DNA of 64,000 nucleotides from Acinetobacter junii CIP 64.5 (lineage in GTDB: Bacteria; Pseudomonadota; Gammaproteobacteria; Pseudomonadales; Moraxellaceae): NCBI RefSeq assembly GCF_000368765.1, contig NZ_KB849654.1, positions 213,535 to 277,534 on the forward strand. Direction: 5' to 3'. Under the pieces are notes generated by a model. That model saw only the letters and a program-made list of their open reading frames with translations, did no database searches and was not told where the DNA came from. A program made the translations under genes and the position numbers. This document shows positions 1-8,629 of this stretch, in pieces. Numbering within the stretch: position 1 is the stretch's first letter; each line of letters starts with the position of its first letter.

Positions 1-1590
1 GAATTGGTTCATTGTGTTTTTGCTAGCATCACCAGCTTTAAGTGCGTTCTCACCAGCAAAGATTTCTTTGTGATCATCACCGATGTCAGAACCAGCCATT
101 GCTTGGTGTTTAACACATGCGATACCACCGCGGATTTCTTTACGTTGTACGCCAGCAACATAAGCCAACATACCTTCTTCACCGAAGTAACCTTTAGCAA
201 GCTCATGAGTAGAAAGAGCAGCTGTGTGGTAAGTAGGAAGAGTGATCAAGTGGTGGAAAACACCTGCTTCACGTGCAGCATCAGCTTGGAAAGTACGGAT
301 CTTTTCATCAGCATCAGCAGCTAATTCAGAGTTATCGTACTCAGCGCTCATTAATTTAGCACGGTCGTAACCAGATACATCTTTACCTTCAGCAACCCAA
401 CGGTCATACGCTTGTTGACGGAAGTTTAAAGTCCAGTTGAACGATGGAGAGTTGTTATAAACAAGTTTCGCGTTTGGAACTTGTTTTTTGATGTCGTTTA
501 CGAAACCAGCAATACCAGCAACGTCTGGAGTTGGAGTTTCGATCCAGATCATGTCAGCGCCGTTTTGTAAGCTAGTTACACAGTCAAGCACAACGCGGTC
601 GTGTTGAGTGCCTTCACGGAACTGGTATAAACCAGAAGCTAAACGAGTTGGGCGGTGTAATTTGCCATCACGCTTGATAAGGATTTCGTCATCAGAAGCT
701 TCAGAAATATCGATTTCTTTAGTGTCTAAGTAGCTGATGTATTGAGAAGCTAAATCACCTTTCTCTTTAGATACAGGGATCTTTTGAGTTAAGTCAGCAC
801 CTTCAGAGTCAGTACGTGCAACGATAACACCTTCGTCAACACCAAGCTCAAGGAATGCATAACGTACAGCATTGATTTTAGCTAAGAAGTCTTCGTGTGG
901 AACAGTTACTTTACCAGCTTGATGACCACATTGTTTAGCGTCAGAAACTTGGTTTTCGATTTGTATTGCACAAGCACCAGCTTCGATCATTTGTTTAGTT
1001 AACAAATAAGTTGCTTCTTCGTTACCGAAACCAGCATCGATGTCAGCAATAATTGGCACAACGTGAGATTCAAAGTTGTCGATTTGTGAAATGATTTCAG
1101 CAGCTTTAGCAGAATCACCAGCTTGTTCAGCTTTTTGTAAAGCGCGGAACAAATCATTTAATTCTTTAGCGTCAGCTTGACGTAAGAATGTATAGATTTC
1201 AGCGATTAGTTTAGGCACAGCAGTTTTTTCGTGCATAGATTGGTCAGGAAGTGGACCAAATTCTGAACGAAGAGCAGCAACCATCCAACCAGAAAGGTAG
1301 ATGTAACGTTTGCTTGTAGTACCGAAGTATTTTTTGTTCGCAATCATTTTTTGTTGCGCGATGAAACCGTGCCAGCAACCTAATGATTGAGTGTATTTGC
1401 TTGAATCAGCGTCATATTCAGCCATATCTTTACGCATGATAGCAGCTGTATATTTAGCGATGTCTAAACCAGTGTGGAAACGGTTTTGAACCATCATACG
1501 AGCAGCATCTTCTGGGCGAATCGCACCCCAAGTACCACCTAATTTTTCTTTAACGGCACGAACGTGCTCTAAAGCTGATTGATATGTCAT
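1..1590 (-). CDS. aceA: Isocitrate lyase, partial at its C-terminus (window edge)
   Basis: Isocitrate lyase splits isocitrate into glyoxylate and succinate, the first step of the glyoxylate shunt used for growth on acetate and fatty acids. The minus-strand frame runs open from ATG at 1588-1590 to base 1, giving 530 codons without a stop. The active-site motif KQCGHQ is present (Cys about residue 221), followed by KVTVPHEDF, which marks the large (about 530 aa) subfamily seen in Acinetobacter and Pseudomonas. The other landmarks GTTSKRYIYLSGW and WIETPTPD are also seen. Only the last few residues should be missing. A LysR gene is divergent, across a 540 bp gap. Confidence 0.96.
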   Translation of the reverse strand, partial: MTYQSALEHVRAVKEKLGGTWGAIRPEDAARMMVQNRFHTGLDIAKYTAAIMRKDMAEYDADSSKYTQSLGCWHGFIAQQKMIANKKYFGTTSKRYIYLSGWMVAALRSEFGPLPDQSMHEKTAVPKLIAEIYTFLRQADAKELNDLFRALQKAEQAGDSAKAAEIISQIDNFESHVVPIIADIDAGFGNEEATYLLTKQMIEAGACAIQIENQVSDAKQCGHQAGKVTVPHEDFLAKINAVRYAFLELGVDEGVIVARTDSEGADLTQKIPVSKEKGDLASQYISYLDTKEIDISEASDDEILIKRDGKLHRPTRLASGLYQFREGTQHDRVVLDCVTSLQNGADMIWIETPTPDVAGIAGFVNDIKKQVPNAKLVYNNSPSFNWTLNFRQQAYDRWVAEGKDVSGYDRAKLMSAEYDNSELAADADEKIRTFQADAAREAGVFHHLITLPTYHTAALSTHELAKGYFGEEGMLAYVAGVQRKEIRGGIACVKHQAMAGSDIGDDHKEIFAGENALKAGDASKNTMNQF

Positions 1591-2130
1591 GATATTTTCC
1601 TTTCAGGGATTGGCATCGAATGCACGCTGAAAACCATGCTTTTTTATAGGCTAGATTTCAAGCACTTCATCAATATGTTGCACAGCTTAGTCTTTGCCAA
1701 GAGATTAATCCAATATTCTTGGGTAATTTTCGGTATTTTTTTTTGAAATATGCCTTTGAACATGAACTTATAGCGAGTCCAAGTCATTACAAACCATTGT
1801 TTTAAATAATATTTAATTAAGCTTAACAATGAGATTAGAAAATCAAATTTATTAAAAATGAATATCTTTTAATCGCTCATCTTTCAGAGTTCCACCCCTA
1901 AAATTTTATCAAATTGACATTTTTAGCCATTTAATAGGTCATTTATTTTGTTATTTACTAAACAACTGTGCTTGATATCTTTGGTTAATTCTAAACCAAA
2001 TTTAGATGTACTTTAGTTTTTCTCAAATTGCGTTTTTAACTATGCTTTTTGGCGGATTAAATTACACAAAAGCCTTTAGATATGTCATAATTCAACACAA
2101 TTTAAATATTTTATTCTCGGTATTTTTTTT
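1591..2130. promoter_or_regulatory. Long AT-rich divergent intergenic region between aceA and a LysR gene
   Basis: This 540 bp holds no convincing gene. The only open frame (61 codons, minus strand, 1644-1829) has no ribosome site or recognisable protein. The region must carry the promoters of both divergent genes. The clearest element is an inverted repeat TTTGGTT-N7-AACCAAA at 1980-2000, which fits a LysR-type T-N11-A operator. Confidence 0.6.
1980..2000. promoter_or_regulatory. Candidate LysR-type operator (TTTGGTT-N7-AACCAAA)
   Basis: A perfect 7-bp inverted repeat with a 7-base spacer lies in the divergent region, about 130 bases upstream of the LysR start at 2131. LysR regulators usually bind such interrupted dyads near their own promoter. 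The link to the neighbouring regulator is inferred from position only. Confidence 0.45.
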
Positions 2131-3120
2131 ATGAATCTGGAGCGGGTCGATCTCAATTTATTAATTTATCTTGATGTACTACTTCGTGAAAAAAATGTCA
2201 CACGCGCAGCAGAACAATTAGGCGTTACTCAGCCTGCCATGAGTAATATTCTAAGAAGATTGCGTAATCTATTCAATGACCCCCTGCTTATTCGCTCTTC
2301 AGAAGGTATGACTCCAACTGAACGTGCTTTAGAACTACAACCCCGTATTCGTGATGCCCTTTCTGATCTATCAATGATCTTAGAGCCGCGAACTGAATTT
2401 AGACCCTATACAAGTAATCGCGTTTTCCGAATCATGACATCGGACTATGCTGAAGCAACTTTAGTACCGAGATTAGTTAAAGCTCTTCGTTCTGAAGCAC
2501 CAAACGTTGTACTCGACTTTTTAACTCCAAGTGATGTTTCATATCGTGATATGGAACAAGGTAAAGTTGATTTAGCAATTAACCGTTTTAATGAAATTCC
2601 TCAAAGCTTCCACCAAGTGTTAGTTTGGCGTGATAGCTTTAGCTGTATCCTTAATGACAAACATCCAGCTGTCACCCACCTCAATTTAAAAAGCTATTTA
2701 GATGCTCAACATATTTGGGTTTCTAAAACTGGCATGGGCGTGGGTTTTGGTGTTAACCCTGATAAACAAGCTGGTTTGGGCTGGATTGATCAAGCCTTAG
2801 AGCGGATTGGTCAACGACGTAAAATTTCAGTATTTACACGTCATTATCAAATGCCAGCGCTTTTAGCTCAAAATGTAGATTTGATTGCGACGCTACCAAC
2901 ACGTATGGCGCGCCTTCAAACTCAAAATCCGAAATTAGTCATCAAAGACCCTCCATTTTATATTCCAGAATTTGAATTAAAAATGGCATGGTGCCCTTTA
3001 CTCCACCACCATCCTGCACATCGTTGGTTAAGACAATTAATTTTATTTGTCGCACGCCAAATGATTGAGGAAGAAAACCGTGAATTTTTTATAAATAATT
3101 CACAATTTTCACAATACTAA
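2131..3120 (+). CDS. LysR family transcriptional regulator, divergent from aceA
   Basis: A 329 aa LysR-type regulator. The N-terminal winged helix-turn-helix (about residues 5-65, VTRAAEQLGVTQPAMSNILRRL) is of the NodD/LeuO-like type beginning DLNLL. It is followed by a substrate-binding domain of about 230 residues with the usual periplasmic-binding-protein pattern. The start ATG has no strong Shine-Dalgarno sequence and follows an AT-rich stretch. Divergence from aceA suggests, but does not show, control of the glyoxylate shunt. The effector is unknown. An intrinsic terminator follows. Confidence 0.9.
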   Translation: MNLERVDLNLLIYLDVLLREKNVTRAAEQLGVTQPAMSNILRRLRNLFNDPLLIRSSEGMTPTERALELQPRIRDALSDLSMILEPRTEFRPYTSNRVFRIMTSDYAEATLVPRLVKALRSEAPNVVLDFLTPSDVSYRDMEQGKVDLAINRFNEIPQSFHQVLVWRDSFSCILNDKHPAVTHLNLKSYLDAQHIWVSKTGMGVGFGVNPDKQAGLGWIDQALERIGQRRKISVFTRHYQMPALLAQNVDLIATLPTRMARLQTQNPKLVIKDPPFYIPEFELKMAWCPLLHHHPAHRWLRQLILFVARQMIEEENREFFINNSQFSQY

Positions 3121-3213
3121 AACAAGCTATTGTAAAAATATTGCGAGTTTGTTGAAATATCAGCAAATTCTACTTCTTTTGAGAATATGCTGTTTTCATA
3201 AATAAGATTATTA

Positions 3214-3251
3214 CACTGAGGTAAAGATTGAGTTACCTCAGTGCTTTTTTT
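3214..3251 (+). terminator. Intrinsic terminator after the LysR gene
   Basis: An 11-bp perfect stem (CACTGAGGTAA with TTACCTCAGTG, 3214-3224 and 3233-3243) with an 8-base loop is followed directly by CTTTTTTT. Confidence 0.88.
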
Positions 3252-3294
3252 GTGTTACAACATATTCATAATAATGATGAACCACAGGTGATAT

Positions 3295-4620
3295 GTGAGT
3301 CTCTTCCAAAATATTATAGTTATTATTCTACTGATTTCAGCAGCTGGTTTTTTATCACTTACTGAAATTGCACTTGCAGGTGCTCGAAAAGTTAAATTAA
3401 AAATCCTCGCAGAATCAGGTGAAACCCGCGCACAAAAAGTTTTGGATTTACAAGAACAATCCGCTGATTTCTTTGCTGCATCACAAATTGGTTTAAATGC
3501 AGTTGCGATTCTGGGTGGTATTCTAGGTGAAGCAGCTTTTCGTCCATTTTTTGTAGAAATGATTAAAGGTTTTTATGCTGGTCCTTGGTTAGAAACCATT
3601 GGTTTTGCCCTATCATTTACTATGGTCACTTCACTATTCATTTTATTTGCTGATTTAATGCCAAAACGCTTGGCAATGATCGCTCCAGAAAAAATTGCAA
3701 TTAGCGTTATTGATCCCATTCAAGTTTTTATCAAGGTTTGCAAACCCTTAGCTTGGGGAATTAATGCGATTGCAAACTTGTTATTTCGCTTATTTAAGGT
3801 AAATACCATTCGTGATGACAACATTACCTTTGATGATATTTCAGCAGTAATGGATGCAGGTGCACAAGCAGGTGTATTACAAAAGCAAGAACATCACTTT
3901 ATTGAAAATGTATTTGAACTTGAAGAACGAACTGTTCCCTCAAGTATGACTACACGTGAAAACGTGGTTTATTTTACTTTGACGGAACATGAAGATAGCA
4001 TCCGTCAAAAGCTAGCTGAATATCCTTATTCAAAATTTGTTGTGTGTAATGAACATATCGACCAAGTTATTGGTTATGTCGACGCTAAAGATATTTTAAT
4101 TCGTATCTTAAACAAGCAATCCTTCACACAATTGAATGAATCAACTATTCGTAATGTACTCATTATTCCAGACACACTCACCTTATCTGAACTACTAGAC
4201 CGTTTTCGCTCAACTAAAGAAAAATTTGCTGTTGTTATCAATGAATATGCTTTAGTCGTTGGTGTTATCACTCTGAGCGACATTATGATTACCGTTATGG
4301 GTGATTGGGTCACACCAATGGATGAAGAGCAACAAATTATTAAACGTGATAATCACTCTTGGTTAATTGATGGCAGCACACCAATTGAGGATGTAAAACA
4401 CGTTCTAGAAATTGAAGAGTTTCCAGAAAATGAAAATTACGAAACGATCGCTGGTTTCATCATGTACCGTTTACGCAAGATCCCTCGCCCTGCAGATGCG
4501 GTAGAATATGCAGGATTTAAATTTGAAGTCGTCGATATTGATCATTATAAAATTGACCAATTGTTGGTAACTCAGATTATGCCAAATCAAGAGAATGTTT
4601 TAAAAGATCACGAAGAATAA
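3295..4620 (+). CDS. CNNM/CBS-domain membrane protein of the HlyC/CorC (TerC-like hemolysin) family
   Basis: 441 aa integral membrane protein. An N-terminal CNNM (DUF21) transmembrane domain covers about residues 1-180 (it begins with a hydrophobic helix and SLTEIALAGARK). A cytosolic CBS pair follows (about 210-335) and then a C-terminal CorC_HlyC/transporter-associated domain (about 350-430, SWLIDGSTPIEDV). Members are implicated in Mg/Co or other divalent-cation efflux. The 'hemolysin' label is historical. The start is GTG at 3295: the frame is closed by TGA at 3289, and the ATG at 3293 is followed at once by TGA. The gene stands alone and ends in a shared terminator. Confidence 0.88.
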   Translation: MSLFQNIIVIILLISAAGFLSLTEIALAGARKVKLKILAESGETRAQKVLDLQEQSADFFAASQIGLNAVAILGGILGEAAFRPFFVEMIKGFYAGPWLETIGFALSFTMVTSLFILFADLMPKRLAMIAPEKIAISVIDPIQVFIKVCKPLAWGINAIANLLFRLFKVNTIRDDNITFDDISAVMDAGAQAGVLQKQEHHFIENVFELEERTVPSSMTTRENVVYFTLTEHEDSIRQKLAEYPYSKFVVCNEHIDQVIGYVDAKDILIRILNKQSFTQLNESTIRNVLIIPDTLTLSELLDRFRSTKEKFAVVINEYALVVGVITLSDIMITVMGDWVTPMDEEQQIIKRDNHSWLIDGSTPIEDVKHVLEIEEFPENENYETIAGFIMYRLRKIPRPADAVEYAGFKFEVVDIDHYKIDQLLVTQIMPNQENVLKDHEE

Positions 4621-4632
4621 TGTAAATATAAT

Positions 4633-4656
4633 AAAGCCCAACATTGGGCTTTTTAT
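4633..4656. terminator. Bidirectional intrinsic terminator between converging genes
   Basis: AAAGCCC-AACATT-GGGCTTT (4633-4652) is followed by TTTATTT. It lies just after the CorC-like gene and at the stop of the opposing small gene, so it can serve both strands. Confidence 0.8.
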
Positions 4657-4916
4657 TTAAAAATAAACCAAACAAGCATAGCGATTAAAAAAAGAACAGC
4701 AACCAAAAACTGAATACCACTGCGACTACGTTGAGCCAATTGTTCTTGTATAAATATTTGCTCATTTGGGTGAGTATCTAAATAACGATCTACTAAATCC
4801 TTAGACTCTTTCAGACCTAGACCCGTTTTTTCACGTGTTATTTTTATTGCATCAATTAATTTACCTGACCTTAATGCAATTAAAGCTTCATGTGGTAACT
4901 CTTCCATTTGAGTCAT
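4653..4916 (-). CDS. Small protein with ribosomal L7/L12 C-terminal-like domain and a C-terminal membrane helix
   Basis: 87 aa. Residues about 12-45 (KLIDAIKITREKTGLGLKES) match the C-terminal domain of ribosomal protein L7/L12, including the GLGLKE(S/A)KDLV signature. The last 20 residues form one hydrophobic helix (FLVAVLFLIAMLVWFIF), so this is a membrane-anchored relative and not the ribosomal stalk protein itself. AAGGA lies 11 bases before the ATG. The function is unknown. By analogy with L7/L12 the domain may bind another protein at the membrane, which is inference. Confidence 0.8.
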   Translation of the reverse strand: MTQMEELPHEALIALRSGKLIDAIKITREKTGLGLKESKDLVDRYLDTHPNEQIFIQEQLAQRSRSGIQFLVAVLFLIAMLVWFIFK

Positions 4917-4978
4917 GTGCCAAACATCCTTGTTATTCTAATCCATTAATTTATAAAAAATTTTTATATGATAATTAT

Positions 4979-5494
4979 TTAGTTACCACCATACAAAGAA
5001 ATTAGTTCATCTAATGTCGCTTGATAATGAATAAGAATATCTTCTGATAAAATTTTATATGCATTATCAAATTGCACCATTGGCCAACCTTCTTTCCAAA
5101 ATGGAAAAATATTATGCAAACCTTCTGTCACAATTGCATCTTCGCGTGTGATAGCTTGAGAAACCTGAGATAAAACTTGAGCTGTTTCTGCCCCATCAAT
5201 TGCTAAATAATCAATACCACTTACTTTTAAGATTCGGATACGATCTTTTTTATAACGTATTTTTTTGGCCTGTCCTGCATTTAGTCCCAAAGCTAAAGTA
5301 ACAGCCTCTACAAACTTCTCTTCAAAACTATTATTCAGCGCAACCAAAGCATTTTTGTGTGCTTCTTGACGACCAACTTTCCCACCATTACGAATGATCT
5401 CTTTAGCTTCAACATCAAGCTCATCTTTTTTCATAGACTGTAAAATGTCTAAAATTTCGATATCGCTTAAATACTCAGGAGATTGTTCAGTCAT
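4979..5494 (-). CDS. Conserved hypothetical protein, 171 aa
   Basis: I do not recognise the family. The protein is soluble, with no signal peptide or membrane helix. It is charged in the first half (KKDELDVEAKEIIRNGGKVGRQEAHKNAL) and has a basic KKIRYKKDRIRIL stretch in the middle. An upstream extension of eight codons is open, but the ATG at 5494 (MTEQSPEYL) is preferred because GGA lies just upstream. It is transcribed alone on the minus strand. Confidence 0.7.
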   Translation of the reverse strand: MTEQSPEYLSDIEILDILQSMKKDELDVEAKEIIRNGGKVGRQEAHKNALVALNNSFEEKFVEAVTLALGLNAGQAKKIRYKKDRIRILKVSGIDYLAIDGAETAQVLSQVSQAITREDAIVTEGLHNIFPFWKEGWPMVQFDNAYKILSEDILIHYQATLDELISLYGGN

Positions 5495-5652
5495 GGGAGT
5501 CCAAATACAAAAATTCAAAGCGCTATTGTCGCATAAAAGTAAAATTAAAACAGAACTAAAATATTCTTATGTAAAGCATAAAAAGATGAAATAAAAAGTT
5601 AATTGTACTCTGGATGAATAATTTGCTTAATGCCTAAGCATTTATAATCTAT

Positions 5653-5680
5653 AAAAAAAACCCGCTTTCGCGGGCTTTTA
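5653..5680 (-). terminator. Intrinsic terminator of the cysDN unit
   Basis: The stem CCCGC-TTTC-GCGGG at 5661-5674 is flanked by A8 on the plus-strand left side, which reads as U8 after the stem on the minus strand, immediately downstream of cysN. Confidence 0.88.
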
Positions 5681-5697
5681 AAAATCAGTTCAGATAA

Positions 5698-7311
5698 TTA
5701 TAAACGAACTAATTCAACAATTTGTTCTGCTGCTTCTTCAACAGTTTCAACAGTTAGGTCTGTATCCGTACCTTCAACGGTAGTTGTAATGACAACAACA
5801 CCTGTTTCACGTAACAAATTGATCTGATCAACTGATAATGTAGATTTTGCAATCGCCACTACACCCTGTTGGATCAATGAACATTCTAAGGCTTGAGCAT
5901 TTTCGATTAATTGTGCAGAAATACCTATCACAGCAGGTTTCTGACCTAAACGAGCAGCACGATCTTCGGCAGTAACTGGATTGCTATGCGCAGTCCACTC
6001 AACAGCAGCTTCAACCATACCTGCACCAACCGTAACGTTGCTTAAACGATCAATAAAGATAAATGAACCTGTATAACGACTGTCTTGGTATTGATCAAAT
6101 ACAACTGGTGCATCAAACTCAATAACCACATCAGCAATTGCATTCAACTCAAGCTCTTCAACTTGTGTATGTTCAAGTGTATTGACATTAACTCGGAAAT
6201 TAATCGCTGTAACTTTAGCTGGTACAGTTTGAGTACCAATCTTCACGTTATAAAGTTTACCTTTAACTAAAGGATGTTCAGTCATCCAAACAACTGAAGC
6301 ACGAACGCTACGTGAAATTAAAGGTTGCTCGCCTGCACGAACCAATACATTACCACGTGAAATATCAATTTCATCATTCAATGTAAGTGTCACTGCTTGA
6401 CCAGCAGCTGCGCTTTCAAGATTTCCATCAAAAGTTACAATTTCTTTAACTGTTGATTTCTTACCTGACGGTAGTGCTACGATTTCATCGCCTACTTTGA
6501 TTTCACCAAGCGCAATCGTTCCTGCAAAACCTCGGAAATCAAGGTTTGGACGATTCACGTATTGAACAGGGAAACGGAATTCATGTTTATTCGATTCACG
6601 TTTGATTTCCACTGATTCAAGAATATCCATCAGCGTTTGACCTTTGTACCAAGGTGTGCTCGCAGATGGATTTACAACGTTATCGCCATTGAGAGCTGAA
6701 ATTGGAACAAAAACGATATTTTCTGGACGACGGTTGCCTAACTGATTTACAAACGCATCATATTCAACTTGAATTTCATTGAATCGAGTTTCAGAAAACT
6801 CAACCAAATCCATTTTATTGATCGCAACTACGATATTTTTGATGCCGAGTAAACTTGCAATGAAGGTATGACGACGTGTTTGTGTCTGAACACCATATCG
6901 CGCATCAATCAAAATGATTGCAAGGTCAGCAGTTGATGCACCAGTCGCCATATTGCGCGTGTATTGCTCATGCCCTGGTGTATCCGCGATGATGAACTTA
7001 CGTTTCTCAGTTGAGAAATAACGATACGCAACATCAATAGTAATACCTTGTTCACGTTCAGCTTGTAGACCATCTACAAGTAGTGCAAGGTCAGGTGCAT
7101 CACCTGTTGTACCTACTTTTTTACTGTCTCGAGTAACTGCTTGCAATTGATCTTCATAGATCAACTTTGAATCATAAAGTAAACGACCAATAAGCGTTGA
7201 TTTACCATCATCGACGTTACCGCAAGTCAAAAAGCGTAGGAGGTCTTTATTTTCGTGCTGTTTTAAATATGCCAAGATGTCTTGGCTAATAAGATCTGAT
7301 TGATGAGACAT
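5698..7311 (-). CDS. cysN: Sulfate adenylyltransferase subunit 1 (GTPase)
   Basis: CysN is the GTPase subunit of ATP sulfurylase. With CysD it makes adenosine 5'-phosphosulfate, coupling GTP hydrolysis to sulfate activation. The 537 aa sequence has a G1 loop GNVDDGKST (residues 31-39), G3 [11 protein letters not shown] (from residue 110) and G4 NKMD (165-168), with EF-Tu-like beta-barrel domains after about residue 240. There is no APS-kinase (CysC) fusion of the NodQ kind obvious by length: the family without fusion is about 470-540 aa. It follows cysD by 81 bases and closes the unit. Confidence 0.95.
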   Translation of the reverse strand: MSHQSDLISQDILAYLKQHENKDLLRFLTCGNVDDGKSTLIGRLLYDSKLIYEDQLQAVTRDSKKVGTTGDAPDLALLVDGLQAEREQGITIDVAYRYFSTEKRKFIIADTPGHEQYTRNMATGASTADLAIILIDARYGVQTQTRRHTFIASLLGIKNIVVAINKMDLVEFSETRFNEIQVEYDAFVNQLGNRRPENIVFVPISALNGDNVVNPSASTPWYKGQTLMDILESVEIKRESNKHEFRFPVQYVNRPNLDFRGFAGTIALGEIKVGDEIVALPSGKKSTVKEIVTFDGNLESAAAGQAVTLTLNDEIDISRGNVLVRAGEQPLISRSVRASVVWMTEHPLVKGKLYNVKIGTQTVPAKVTAINFRVNVNTLEHTQVEELELNAIADVVIEFDAPVVFDQYQDSRYTGSFIFIDRLSNVTVGAGMVEAAVEWTAHSNPVTAEDRAARLGQKPAVIGISAQLIENAQALECSLIQQGVVAIAKSTLSVDQINLLRETGVVVITTTVEGTDTDLTVETVEEAAEQIVELVRL

Positions 7312-7392
7312 TGCTCAAAACTCCACATATTCTTTAGAAATCATTTTAATCTCCCTAAATCCCTCTTTCTAAGAGAGATTTACTTTAGGAAA

Positions 7393-8301
7393 TTAGAAGT
7401 AACCTTCCTGCTTTTTCTTTTCCATCGAGCCAGCTTCATCATGGTCAATCATTCGACCTTGGCGTTCTGAACTAGTGGCCAAAAGCATTTCCTGAATAAT
7501 TTCAGGCAAGGTATCTGCTTCCGATTCGACTGCACCTGTTAATGGATAACAGCCTAATGTACGGAAACGCACCGATTTCATTTGTGGAACTTCACCCTCT
7601 TTTAAACGCATACGCTCATCATCTACCATGATCAACGTACCACTACGCTCTACAACTGGGCGAACTGCTGAGAAATAAAGAGGAACAATTTGAATGTTTT
7701 CTAGATAGATATATTGCCAAATATCTAACTCAGTCCAGTTAGATAATGGGAATACACGAATGCTTTCCCCTTTGTTTACTTTACCGTTGTAAAGATTCCA
7801 AAGTTCTGGACGTTGGTTTTTAGGATCCCAACGGTGTTTCGTATCACGGAATGAATAAACACGTTCTTTCGCACGTGATTTCTCTTCGTCACGACGTGCA
7901 CCACCAAAGGCAGCATCAAATTGGTATTTATCCAAGGCTTGTTTTAAGCCTTGAGTTTTCATGATATCCGTATATTTTGAACTACCGTGATCAAATGGGT
8001 TAATCCCAGCATCACGTCCTTCTTTGTTCTGATGAACAATCAAATCAAAGCCATGTGTTTTCGCCATGTTATCGCGGAAAGCAATCATGTCCTTAAATTT
8101 CCAACCCGTATCCACATGTAGTAATGGGAATGGGAGTTTCGCTGGATAGAAAGCTTTTAATGCTAGATGAAGCATAACCGCCGAATCTTTACCAATCGAG
8201 TAAAGCATCACAGGGTTTTCAAACTCAGCAGCAACTTCACGGATGATGTGAATACTTTCAGCCTCAAGCTGTTTGAGGTGAGTTAATCTATTCTCAGTCA
8301 T
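7393..8301 (-). CDS. cysD: Sulfate adenylyltransferase subunit 2
   Basis: CysD is the catalytic ATP-pyrophosphatase-fold subunit of ATP sulfurylase. The PP-loop motif SIGKDS is at residues 35-40, followed by HVDTGWKF and the [12 protein letters not shown] segment. The length of 302 aa is typical. The start is ATG at 8301 (MTENRL), because GGAGG lies eight bases upstream. An in-frame GTG two codons earlier would place the site too close. It is the first gene of cysDN and works with the sulfate importer encoded at 49-54 kb. Confidence 0.96.
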   Translation of the reverse strand: MTENRLTHLKQLEAESIHIIREVAAEFENPVMLYSIGKDSAVMLHLALKAFYPAKLPFPLLHVDTGWKFKDMIAFRDNMAKTHGFDLIVHQNKEGRDAGINPFDHGSSKYTDIMKTQGLKQALDKYQFDAAFGGARRDEEKSRAKERVYSFRDTKHRWDPKNQRPELWNLYNGKVNKGESIRVFPLSNWTELDIWQYIYLENIQIVPLYFSAVRPVVERSGTLIMVDDERMRLKEGEVPQMKSVRFRTLGCYPLTGAVESEADTLPEIIQEMLLATSSERQGRMIDHDEAGSMEKKKQEGYF

Positions 8302-8629
8302 GTACACTTCCTCCTTTATTCATGCTACCCATAAAATCTATAAGCGGTCTTACACCACCACTTGGAAGACCGTGTGGAGGAACGAGTATCATAACAACTC
8401 CAATTTTTCGTGATATCGATGTTATTACCAGAACTTAATTAATGATCTAGTAAGGTTTATTCATTATAATAATTTAGAGAGAGTTCTTTAGCTTGTTTTT
8501 TCATATCAATATGCAAAATTATGATATGAATATATAACTTCATTATAAAAGTGAAACCGTCTATTTTAATTCTAGAGTAAGAAAAGAAACCTGTTTCAGC
8601 TTCTTTTCTTGGGATTATAATGTTTAAAA
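8302..8629 (-). promoter_or_regulatory. Upstream region of cysDN with a leader hairpin
   Basis: This 328 bp region lies upstream of cysD and downstream of the Wzi-like gene. CGGTCTT (8345-8351) pairs with AAGACCG (8366-8372), a 7-bp hairpin about 45-70 bases before the cysD start, probably in the transcript leader. The rest is AT-rich and should hold the cysD promoter and any CysB site. I could not identify these with confidence. Confidence 0.45.
8579..8610 (-). terminator. Possible terminator of the Wzi-like gene
   Basis: AAGAAAAGAA (8579-8588) and TTCTTTTCTT (8601-8610) can pair around a short loop. On the minus strand the 3' arm is itself pyrimidine-rich. The stem is AT-rich and weaker than the other terminators in the window. 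Confidence 0.45.

Noticed and set aside
4..324. 106-codon plus-strand frame inside aceA
   Set aside because: The minus-strand isocitrate lyase frame explains the same bases with unmistakable conserved motifs.
1610..1632. TGGCATCGAATGCA as a sigma-54 promoter for aceA
   Set aside because: The GG to GC spacing is too short and the -24 and -12 elements do not match well.
1644..1829. 61-codon minus-strand open frame upstream of aceA
   Set aside because: No ribosome site, AT-rich random composition and no recognisable domain. More likely leader or promoter DNA.
5624..5640. TGCTTA/TAAGCA inverted repeat near the cysN 3' end
   Set aside because: Only six base pairs with a 5-base loop and no U tract. 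The real terminator is the GC stem beside it.
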